Positions 54,592 through 64,000 of a stretch of 64,000 nt of DNA are shown one piece after another. The stretch spans positions 186,001 through 250,000 of the forward strand of contig BMVA01000003.1 in assembly GCA_014650475.1 (NCBI GenBank). Reading direction: 5' to 3'. Under the pieces are notes generated by a model. That model was not told where the DNA came from and did not search any database. It saw nothing but the letters and a program-made list of their open reading frames with translations. The translations under genes were made by a program, and so were the position numbers. The DNA is from Streptomyces albogriseolus. Lineage in GTDB: Bacteria; Actinomycetota; Actinomycetes; Streptomycetales; Streptomycetaceae. The stretch's first letter is position 1, and each line of letters starts with the position of its first letter.

Positions 54592-55764
54592 TCAAGCTCC
54601 CTTCGCGGCCTGGAACAGCTCCGCCCGCGGATCCTGGTCCGCGGTTGCCTCGCGATACGCCTCAAGGGCGTCACGAGCCTTCCCCGACAGGTCCTTGGGA
54701 ACACTCACCTCGACGGTGACCAGCAGATCACCGCGGGTGCCGTCCTTGCGGACCGCTCCCTTGCCGCGGGCGCGCAGGGTGCGCCCGTTGGGCGTGCCCG
54801 GCGGCAGCTTCAGCGTGACCGGCGGACCGCCCAGCGTCGGGACCCGGATCTCGCCCCCGAGGGCCGCCTCGGGGTACGTCACCGGCACCGTGACCGTCAG
54901 GTTGTCGTCCTTGCGGCCGAACACCGGGTGGGCGCCGACGTGCACGACGACATACAGGTCGCCCGCGGGGCCGCCCCGCTCGCCGGGCGCCCCCTTGCCG
55001 CGCAGCCGGATCCGCTGGCCGTCGCTGACCCCCGCGGGGATGCGCACCTGCATCGTCCGCGAGGACTTGGCCCGCCCGCTGCCCTTGCAGACCTCGCAGG
55101 GCTCCTCCGCGATCAGGCCGCGGCCCTTGCAGTCCGGGCAGGGGTCGGTCAGCGAGAAGCCGCCGCCGGAGCCCCGCGCCACCTGTCCGGTGCCGACGCA
55201 GGTCGGGCACACGCGCGGTGTGCCGTTCTTGTCGCCGGTGCCCGAACAGGCCTTGCAGGGCGACTGCGACGACATCCGCAGCGGGACGGTCGCGCCCTCG
55301 ATCGCCTCGGTGAAGCTGAGCGTCACCTCGGACTCGATGTCCTGGCCCCGGCGCGGCTGGGTCCGTGTGGTCCCCGGGCCGCCCCGGTTGAACAGGCCCC
55401 CGAAGACGTCACCGAGCCCGCCGCCGAAGCCGCCCGCCTGGCCGCCGGCCTGACCCCCGAAGAGGTCGCCGAGGTCGAAGTTGAAGGTGCCGCCGCCCGC
55501 GCCCGGCCCCGGACGGAACCCTCCGTTGCCGAAGAGGGCGCGCGCCTCGTCGTACTCCTTGCGCTTCTTGGGGTCGCCGAGGACGTCGTTCGCCTCGGAG
55601 ATCTCCTTGAACCGCTCCTCCGCCTTGGCGTTCCCCTTGTTGGCGTCCGGGTGGTACTCGCGGGCGAGCTTCCGGTACGCCTTCTTGATCTCGGCCTCGG
55701 TGGCGTCCTTGGGGACGCCGAGGACCTTGTAGTAGTCCTTCTCGATGAAGTCCTTGGTGCTCAT
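54592..55764 (-). CDS. dnaJ: DnaJ co-chaperone
   Basis: 390 residues. J-domain with HPD at 38-40, Gly/Phe-rich linker (about 75-125), and four zinc-finger repeats ([32 protein letters not shown]), then the C-terminal substrate domain. It activates DnaK ATPase. This is the dnaJ in the dnaK operon, between grpE and hspR. Confidence 0.97.
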   Translation of the reverse strand: MSTKDFIEKDYYKVLGVPKDATEAEIKKAYRKLAREYHPDANKGNAKAEERFKEISEANDVLGDPKKRKEYDEARALFGNGGFRPGPGAGGGTFNFDLGDLFGGQAGGQAGGFGGGLGDVFGGLFNRGGPGTTRTQPRRGQDIESEVTLSFTEAIEGATVPLRMSSQSPCKACSGTGDKNGTPRVCPTCVGTGQVARGSGGGFSLTDPCPDCKGRGLIAEEPCEVCKGSGRAKSSRTMQVRIPAGVSDGQRIRLRGKGAPGERGGPAGDLYVVVHVGAHPVFGRKDDNLTVTVPVTYPEAALGGEIRVPTLGGPPVTLKLPPGTPNGRTLRARGKGAVRKDGTRGDLLVTVEVSVPKDLSGKARDALEAYREATADQDPRAELFQAAKGA

Positions 55765-55800
55765 CCCCGACGTCCCTCCTTCCCTGCGTCAGCTGTAACG

Positions 55801-58406
<2,606 letters not shown>

Positions 58407-59444
58407 TTATCCGCTCCTTACACGCAACCGCTCGCTGACCTGCGACGACGCACTGGCGACGCGTTGACGCGGACGGAAAACAGGGGTGACGGGACGCCGC
58501 ACCAGCACCAGGACGAGCACCGCGGCGGCCGCCGCGACCCACCATGCCGCCCCCGGGGACAGCCTGCCGGTGTGCACGCACACCGCGACCAGCGCCCCTC
58601 CCGCGGACCCGGCGCCCAGCAGCACGGGCACCGCGCGGGGCGCGAGGCCCAGCCGCCGCAGCCGGTGCCCGATGTGGTCGGGGCGCCCACGGGTCACCGC
58701 CCGGCGGTCGAGCCGCCGCCCGAGTACCACCAGGGCGGCGTCCGCACACCCGATCGCCGCCAGCGCGTACAGCACGGCCGCTCCCGCGCCGACTCCCTGC
58801 CCGGCCCGCACGAACACCGCCGACGAGGCCAGCACGAAGCCGGTGAACAGCGCGCCGGCCGCCCCCAGGCCCGCCCGTGCGGGGAACCAGTTGTGCAGCA
58901 GGAACCCGGCGAGGGCGGCGGCCAGCACGCCCAGCAGCGCGGCCAGGCCGTCCATCAGCTCGGCCGTGGCGCACGCGGCGGCCCCGAACGCGCCCACCGC
59001 GCCGACCGTGCCGGCCAGTCCGTCGGCGTGGTCCAGCGCCCGGAAGGCGGCGGTCGCGACGACGATCCAGCCCACGGCCGCCACCCCCGCGGCCACGCCG
59101 GTCTCCTCGTACGGCACGACGAAGGCCGCGGCGACCGCCGTTCCGGCCGGCGCGACCCACCACCGCAGGCGCCGGAGGTCGGCGGCCAGCCCGAGCAGGG
59201 CGACACAGCCGGCGGCCACGGCCATCCGGCCCACCCCGGCGCCGAGGGGCAGCAGACCGGCGGCGTCGGCGCCGGCCGCGACCAGGACGGTGGCGAGCGC
59301 GACGGCCGTTCCCCCGGACAGCGGCAGGGGCCGGCGCCGCCTGCGGTCGGTGATCCCGAGACGCAGGGCGGGGACCCGCAGCACCCCGGTGAGGAGGGCG
59401 GAGAGCAGCAGTGTGGCGGCGGCGGCGGCGATCCCGTAGAGCAC
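58407..59444 (-). CDS. MraY/WecA-like membrane protein, catalytic residues degenerate
   Basis: 345 residues with about 10 membrane segments, aligned to the UDP-sugar:undecaprenyl-P glycosyl-1-P transferase family. The DD motif is LGLAAD (84-89), with the first Asp replaced by Ala. DHADGLAG (138-145) is kept, but the metal-binding FMGDxGS equivalent is GLGAAG (192-197), with Asp replaced. The late R-x-x-x-D-x-x-H-type motif appears as RPDHIGH (254-260). It therefore may not be an active transferase. Its end is 2 bp from the second HAIR-like site. Confidence 0.8.
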   Translation of the reverse strand: MLYGIAAAAATLLLSALLTGVLRVPALRLGITDRRRRRPLPLSGGTAVALATVLVAAGADAAGLLPLGAGVGRMAVAAGCVALLGLAADLRRLRWWVAPAGTAVAAAFVVPYEETGVAAGVAAVGWIVVATAAFRALDHADGLAGTVGAVGAFGAAACATAELMDGLAALLGVLAAALAGFLLHNWFPARAGLGAAGALFTGFVLASSAVFVRAGQGVGAGAAVLYALAAIGCADAALVVLGRRLDRRAVTRGRPDHIGHRLRRLGLAPRAVPVLLGAGSAGGALVAVCVHTGRLSPGAAWWVAAAAAVLVLVLVRRPVTPVFRPRQRVASASSQVSERLRVRSG

Positions 59445-59585
59445 GGATATAAGTTAGGGGCGTATCGACCGATTTGGCGTGAATAACACGATCGGATCCC
59501 GGACGCCATCCGGGGCGTGTCACACGCCGCCCGCATAGGCAACCCTCAGCGATTCAGATCACCCCGCGCCCGGCTACAGTGCGGC

Positions 59586-59606
59586 CTGAGATGGGGGTAG
59601 TCTCAG
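59586..59606. promoter_or_regulatory. Palindrome upstream of the EtfD-like gene
   Basis: CTGAGA (59586-59591) and TCTCAG (59601-59606) with a 9-nt spacer. Confidence 0.4.
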
Positions 59607-59620
59607 ACGGACTGCATAAG

Positions 59621-59634
59621 TTACCGCTTAGTAA
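59621..59634. promoter_or_regulatory. Candidate TetR-type operator upstream of the EtfD-like gene
   Basis: TTAC-CGCTTA-GTAA lies 94 bp upstream of the EtfD-like ATG. TetR-type regulators of fatty-acid degradation often bind such TTAC/GTAA palindromes; the link is inference. Confidence 0.45.
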
Positions 59635-59727
59635 TCTCGGGGAAGCCGGACGGGAGCCGGACGGCACACCCCGGTGAACCCCCCGACAAACCGCCCCCTG
59701 AACCCCTCGCAGGCCCGAGGAGCCCCC

Positions 59728-62010
59728 ATGCAACTCGCCGCGATCATCGTGTCGCTGGTCCTGACCGTGGTCGGCGTCGCGCTGCTCGCACGCGCGATCG
59801 GCCAGTTCGTCCGGTACTTCAAGCTGGGCCAGCCGGTCCCGGCCGGCACCCGGACCGACAACCCCTACCAGCGCAGTGTGACCCTGGTGCGGGAGTTCCT
59901 CGGCCACACCCGCATGAACAGGTGGGGCGTCGTCGGCATCGCCCACTGGTTCGTCGCCGTCGGCTTCCTGACCCTGCCGCCGACGCTCGCCCAGGCCTTC
60001 GGCCAGCTCTTCCAGGCCGACTGGGTGCTGCCGGTCATCGGCGGCTTCCTGCCGTTCGAGATGTACATCGAGTTCATCGGCGTCATGACGGTCCTGGGCA
60101 TCGCGGTGCTGATCGTGATCCGTCTGCTCAGCCTGCCGTCCCGGCCCGGCCGCAAGTCCCGCTTCGCCGGCTCCAAGGCCGGCCAGGCGTACTTCGTCGA
60201 GTACGTGATCCTCACCATCGGCCTCGCCATCTACGTGCTGCGCGGCCTCGAGGGCGCCCTGCACCACGTCGACAGCTACGAGGCGGCGTACTTCGCGTCG
60301 TACCCGCTGGTGCAGGCCTTCGACGGGCTGTCCGTCGGGACGCTGCAGAATCTGGTCTACCTGGCCGCCATGATCAAGATCGGGACGTCGTTCGTCTGGA
60401 TGATCGTCGTCTCGCTCAACACCAACATGGGTGTGGCCTGGCACCGCTTCCTCGCCTTCCCGAACATCTGGTTCAAGCGCGACGCCCGCGGTGGGACCGC
60501 CCTCGGCGCCCTGCAGCCGATGACCTCCGGCGGCAAGCCGATCGACTTCACCGACCCCGGTGACGACGACGTCTTCGGCGTCTCCCAGGTCGAGCAGTTC
60601 TCCTGGAAGGGCCTGCTCGACTTCTCCACCTGCACCGAGTGCGGCCGCTGCCAGTCGCAGTGCCCCGCCTGGAACACCGGCAAGCCGCTCTCCCCGAAGC
60701 TGCTGATCATGTCGCTGCGCGACCACGCGCACGCCAAGGCCCCGTACCTGCTGGCCGGCGGCGGCAAGACCATGGAGGGCGAGGAGAAGGCCTCCGAGGA
60801 GCAGCTCAAGGACGTGCCCGCCGCCGCCCTCGCCGAGGCCGAGCGGCCGCTGATCGGCACCGCCGAGGAGAACGGCGTCATCGACCCGGACGTCCTGTGG
60901 TCCTGCACCACCTGCGGCGCCTGCGTCGAGCAGTGCCCGGTGGACATCGAGCACGTCGACCACATCGTCGACATGCGCCGCTACCAGGTGATGATCGAGT
61001 CGGCGTTCCCGTCCGAGGCGGGCACGATGCTCAAGAACCTGGAGAAGAAGGGCAACCCCTGGGGCCTGGCGAAGAAGCAGCGCCTGGAGTGGCTCAAGGA
61101 GGTCGACTTCGAGGTCCCGGTCGTCGGCAAGGACATCGAGGACCTGTCCGAGGTCGAGTACCTGTACTGGGTCGGCTGCGCCGGCGCCCTGGAGGACCGC
61201 GCCAAGAAGACCACCAAGGCCTTCGCGGAGCTGCTGCACATCGCGGGCGTCAAGTTCGCGATCATGGGCGGCGACGAGAAGTGCACCGGTGACTCCGCCC
61301 GCCGCCTCGGCAACGAGCCCCTGTTCCAGGAGCTCGGCATGGAGAACGTCATGTCCCTCAACGCCGCCTTCGGCGAGGAGATGGACGACGACGGCAAGGT
61401 GACCGAGGAGTCGCGGAAGCCGAAGTCGGCGAAGAAGATCGTCGCCACCTGCCCGCACTGCCTCAACACCCTCGGCAACGAGTACCCGCAGCTCGGCGGC
61501 GACTACGAGGTCATCCACCACACGCAGCTGCTGCAGCACCTGGTGGACGAGGGCAAGCTGATCCCGGTCACCCCGGTCGAGGGGCTCATCACCTACCACG
61601 ACCCGTGCTACCTGGGCCGCCACAACAAGATCTACACGCCTCCGCGCGAGATCATCGGCAAGGTCCCGGGCCTGCGCAACGAGGAGATGCACCGCCACAA
61701 GGAGCGCGGCTTCTGCTGCGGCGCCGGCGGCGCCCGGATGTGGATGGAGGAGCGGATCGGCAAGCGCATCAACAACGAGCGCGTCGACGAGGCCCTGTCC
61801 CTGAACCCGGACATCATCTCCACCGCCTGCCCGTTCTGCCTGGTCATGCTGACCGACTCGGTCAACGGCAAGAAGAACGAAGGCAAGGCCAAGGAGTCGA
61901 CCCAGGTCGTCGACGTCGCCCAGCTCCTCCTGGAGTCGGTCAAGACGCCGATCGACCCGGCGGGCGAGGAGGAGCAGGAACCGGCTCCTGAGCCGGAGCC
62001 CGTGAAGTAG
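59728..62010 (+). CDS. EtfD-like membrane Fe-S oxidoreductase
   Basis: 760 residues. An N-terminal NarI-like membrane part (about six segments within residues 1-250), then two [4Fe-4S] ferredoxin motifs (CTECGRCQSQCP and CTTCGACVEQCP), and two CCG/HdrD-type domains (VGCAGALE, CPHCLNTLG, HDPCYLGRHN, CCGAGGARMW, CPFCLVML). This architecture matches mycobacterial EtfD, which passes electrons from electron-transfer flavoprotein in fatty-acid oxidation to the quinone pool. ATG 59728 with GAGGAG upstream is used. Monocistronic. Confidence 0.9.
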   Translation: MQLAAIIVSLVLTVVGVALLARAIGQFVRYFKLGQPVPAGTRTDNPYQRSVTLVREFLGHTRMNRWGVVGIAHWFVAVGFLTLPPTLAQAFGQLFQADWVLPVIGGFLPFEMYIEFIGVMTVLGIAVLIVIRLLSLPSRPGRKSRFAGSKAGQAYFVEYVILTIGLAIYVLRGLEGALHHVDSYEAAYFASYPLVQAFDGLSVGTLQNLVYLAAMIKIGTSFVWMIVVSLNTNMGVAWHRFLAFPNIWFKRDARGGTALGALQPMTSGGKPIDFTDPGDDDVFGVSQVEQFSWKGLLDFSTCTECGRCQSQCPAWNTGKPLSPKLLIMSLRDHAHAKAPYLLAGGGKTMEGEEKASEEQLKDVPAAALAEAERPLIGTAEENGVIDPDVLWSCTTCGACVEQCPVDIEHVDHIVDMRRYQVMIESAFPSEAGTMLKNLEKKGNPWGLAKKQRLEWLKEVDFEVPVVGKDIEDLSEVEYLYWVGCAGALEDRAKKTTKAFAELLHIAGVKFAIMGGDEKCTGDSARRLGNEPLFQELGMENVMSLNAAFGEEMDDDGKVTEESRKPKSAKKIVATCPHCLNTLGNEYPQLGGDYEVIHHTQLLQHLVDEGKLIPVTPVEGLITYHDPCYLGRHNKIYTPPREIIGKVPGLRNEEMHRHKERGFCCGAGGARMWMEERIGKRINNERVDEALSLNPDIISTACPFCLVMLTDSVNGKKNEGKAKESTQVVDVAQLLLESVKTPIDPAGEEEQEPAPEPEPVK

Positions 62011-62022
62011 GACGCAGCGGGT

Positions 62023-62054
62023 CGAAGGGGCCGCCCCGAGGGGCGGCCCCTTCG
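62023..62054. terminator. Bidirectional terminator after the EtfD-like gene
   Basis: GAAGGGGCCGCCC (62024-62036) pairs with GGGCGGCCCCTTC (62041-62053), extended by one C-G pair, loop CGAG. It lies between two convergent genes. Confidence 0.88.
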
Positions 62055-62061
62055 GCGTTCC

Positions 62062-64000
62062 TCAGCCGGCGCGGGCCTCGGGCCCGTACGGGACCGGGGG
62101 GAGGGCGGCCGGTAGTTCCGTGCGGCGGGTGATGCCGAGTTTGCGGTAGGCCGCCGTCAGGTGGGTCTCCACCGTGCGGCGGGCCAGGTGGAGGGACGCC
62201 GCGATCTCCGCGTTGGTACGGCCCTCGGCCGCCAGGCCGGCTATGCGGCGTTCGCTGTCCGTCAGGGCGGCCGGACCCGTGCGGGGAGCGCCGGGGCGAC
62301 GGGCGCCGCCCTCGTGGAGGAGGTCCTCCGCCACGCCGCGCAGCCGCACCGCGCCGAGCCGCTCCGCGTGTTCCACCGCCTCGTGCAGCACCTCCCGCGC
62401 TTGGGAGCGCTCCCGGAAGGCGAGCAGCAGCCTGCCGTGCGCGATCAGCGCGGCGATCAGCTCGGCCCCGCCCGGCGTCCCCCGCAGCAGTCCGACCGCC
62501 CGCGCCGTGAGCCGCAGGCCCCGCCGGCCGCCCGTCGCCTCGCCCAGCATCCGCAGCGCCCGGCCCCGCACCCGCGCGGTGCCCCACGCCTCGGCGAGCC
62601 GTGTCTCCTCCTCCGCCAGCTCCAGCGCCTCGCGCGACCTGCCCAGCGCGAGCAGGCACTCGGCGGCGCCCACCCGCCACGGCGACTGCACGGACAGGTG
62701 CGCCTCGCGGGACGCCTGGCGCCGCCCGCACTCCAGGAAGTCCTCCAGCGCCTCGGCCGGCTGCCCGGAGGCCGCCCGCAGCACCGCCCGCGCGTACAGG
62801 AAGCGGTGGGTGCGCCAGGAGTCCGGGGCGGTCAGCAGGTCGAAGCCGTCCGCCAGCCGGGCGGCCTCCTCCCGCCGGCCCGTCTCCACCAGCGCGATCA
62901 CGGCCTGGGTGTGCGCGCTGGTGGGGCCGGGTCCGGACGACAGGATCCCCGAGGCGCGGGCGCGCGGTTCGGCCAGGACGGCGTCGTAGTCGGCGCGGGC
63001 CGCCGCGACGTCCACCCGCATGTCGGTGAGGATGTGGTGCATCGGGTGCAGCAGGAACGACGCCAGCGGGTCGAGCGCCCGCCGGACCAGCTGCTCGGCC
63101 TCGTCCAGCTCGTCCGCCCAGTGCGCCACGAGCGCGGCCATGCCGTACAGGAACGGCACGGCGAGCGGGTCGGCCGGGCTCCCGGTGAGCGCCCGGACCC
63201 GCTCCATCGCCTCCCGCGAGGAGATCAGCCCCGCCGTCGCCCCGTGCCGCACGGCCAGCATGCGGTACGCCGCGTCCAGCAGGTCGGGCCCCTCGTCGTC
63301 CGGCGCGGGCGGGACCGGCTCGTGGCCGGCGCGCGCCGTGTGCGGGGTGGCGTCGGACAGCAGCACGGTGACCGCGCGCAGCGTCCGCACCAGACCGGGA
63401 CGCCCCGCCAGCCGCCGCTCCTCCTCCCGCAGCATCCGCCGCGCCGCCACGACGTCCCCGCTGCGGGCCAGCGCCGTGGCCAGGGCGACCGTCGCCCGCA
63501 CCCGGTCCCGCGAGCCGCCGGGCAGCCGTACGGCCTGGGCGAGCCGGGGCAGCCCGCCGGACGGGTGGGCGGCGCACTCCAGGGAGCCGAGCTGGATCAG
63601 GACGGTGGCCCGGCGGACGGGCTCCATCGGCTCGTCCAGGGCGCGCCGCAGGAACGCCACGGCGCAGCGCGGCCGGCCGGCGCGGACCTCCTCGGCCGCC
63701 GCGTCGAGCAGCACGTCCACGGCCCACGGCTCGGCCACCGCGGCGCCGTGGTGCAGGTGCCGGGCCACCGCACCGACCGGGGCGCCCTCGCGCATCAGCT
63801 CCTCGGCGGCGGCCCGGTGCGCCTCCCTGCGGCGCCCGCTCGTCCAGCCGCTGAGCACGGCGTCCCGCAGCAGCGGGTGGGCGTACCGGTGCAGTCCGTC
63901 CGTGTCCCGGCGCAGCAGGCCGAGGCGGGTCATCGCGGTGAGCCAGCCGGTGACCCGGTCCGGGTCGGCCTGCGCCATGCGGGCGACGGTCCGCGCCTGG
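62062..64000 (-). CDS. Large LuxR-type regulator (LAL-like), N-terminus beyond window
   Basis: The visible ~646 C-terminal residues contain TPR-like helical repeats and end with a LuxR HTH (LTDSERRIAGLAAEGRTNAEI, then LHLARRTVETHLTAAYRKLG). The frame stays open to base 64000, so the expected N-terminal AAA/NB-ARC ATPase part of LAL regulators lies outside. Such regulators often activate nearby operons, but no target is visible. Confidence 0.9.
   Translation of the reverse strand, partial: QARTVARMAQADPDRVTGWLTAMTRLGLLRRDTDGLHRYAHPLLRDAVLSGWTSGRRREAHRAAAEELMREGAPVGAVARHLHHGAAVAEPWAVDVLLDAAAEEVRAGRPRCAVAFLRRALDEPMEPVRRATVLIQLGSLECAAHPSGGLPRLAQAVRLPGGSRDRVRATVALATALARSGDVVAARRMLREEERRLAGRPGLVRTLRAVTVLLSDATPHTARAGHEPVPPAPDDEGPDLLDAAYRMLAVRHGATAGLISSREAMERVRALTGSPADPLAVPFLYGMAALVAHWADELDEAEQLVRRALDPLASFLLHPMHHILTDMRVDVAAARADYDAVLAEPRARASGILSSGPGPTSAHTQAVIALVETGRREEAARLADGFDLLTAPDSWRTHRFLYARAVLRAASGQPAEALEDFLECGRRQASREAHLSVQSPWRVGAAECLLALGRSREALELAEEETRLAEAWGTARVRGRALRMLGEATGGRRGLRLTARAVGLLRGTPGGAELIAALIAHGRLLLAFRERSQAREVLHEAVEHAERLGAVRLRGVAEDLLHEGGARRPGAPRTGPAALTDSERRIAGLAAEGRTNAEIAASLHLARRTVETHLTAAYRKLGITRRTELPAALPPVPYGPEARAG

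Noticed and set aside
59554-61698. 714-aa minus-strand frame opposite the EtfD-like gene
   Set aside because: The plus-strand protein has many ordered Cys motifs; the opposite frame has none.

Overview
This is chromosomal DNA from a high-GC actinomycete, almost certainly a Streptomyces. The evidence is the very high GC with strong third-position bias, WhiJ-type XRE/DUF397 pairs, the HspR/HAIR heat-shock system, and the gene order purA ... kyn genes ... fba-pyrE ... clpB ... hspR-dnaJ-grpE-dnaK, which is familiar from Streptomyces chromosomes.

The first ~13.5 kb is an accessory defence island, nearly all on the minus strand. It holds a type I restriction-modification system: hsdR at the left edge (C-terminus outside the window), hsdM and hsdS at 7.6-11.4 kb, and a lone half-length HsdS on the plus strand at 4.1 kb. 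Upstream of hsdM lies an RloA/RloB (AbiL-like) ATPase/effector pair. Between hsdR and hsdS are a DUF6247 plus RelE/ParE-like toxin-antitoxin-like pair, two overlapping small genes of unknown function, and a WhiJ-type XRE/DUF397 pair. hsdS and the 3' end of hsdM are visibly lower in GC than everything around them, which suggests a recently exchanged specificity cassette.

From ~13.6 kb the window is mostly core chromosome. purA lies divergent from a DAG-kinase-like gene. Next come a GbsR/MarR repressor divergent from an ABC exporter across a perfect palindrome, a cytochrome P450, a VOC protein, and two paralogous NarL-type two-component systems. The second two-component system is translationally coupled to an acyltransferase and a DUF1023 hydrolase. 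The kynurenine pathway (kynA-kynU and a separate arylformamidase-like gene), DUF3151, an MFS exporter, fba, pyrE, an aldose epimerase, a CoxG-like membrane protein, a membrane-fused spermidine-synthase-like enzyme and DUF2617 follow. Then come a Cys/Gly-rich membrane protein, an aminotransferase, a TetR regulator, a second WhiJ-type locus (DUF397, XRE, RsbW-like ATPase), a duplicated membrane protein, DUF1707 and YbjN genes.

The right third contains two HspR-controlled heat-shock units: clpB with a perfect HAIR operator, and dnaK-grpE-dnaJ-hspR with two HAIR-like sites ending at a 20-bp terminator stem. Between them (48.9-52.6 kb) sits the most unusual locus. A 68-aa secreted peptide has three DSSWG repeats and is coupled to a degenerate Rieske-like protein with no complete iron ligand set. 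Beside it are three paralogous LuxR-type regulators with the same architecture. This could be an undescribed peptide-signal or modified-peptide system. The window closes with a MraY/WecA-like protein lacking two key acidic residues, an EtfD-like Fe-S membrane oxidoreductase, and an incomplete large LuxR-type regulator.
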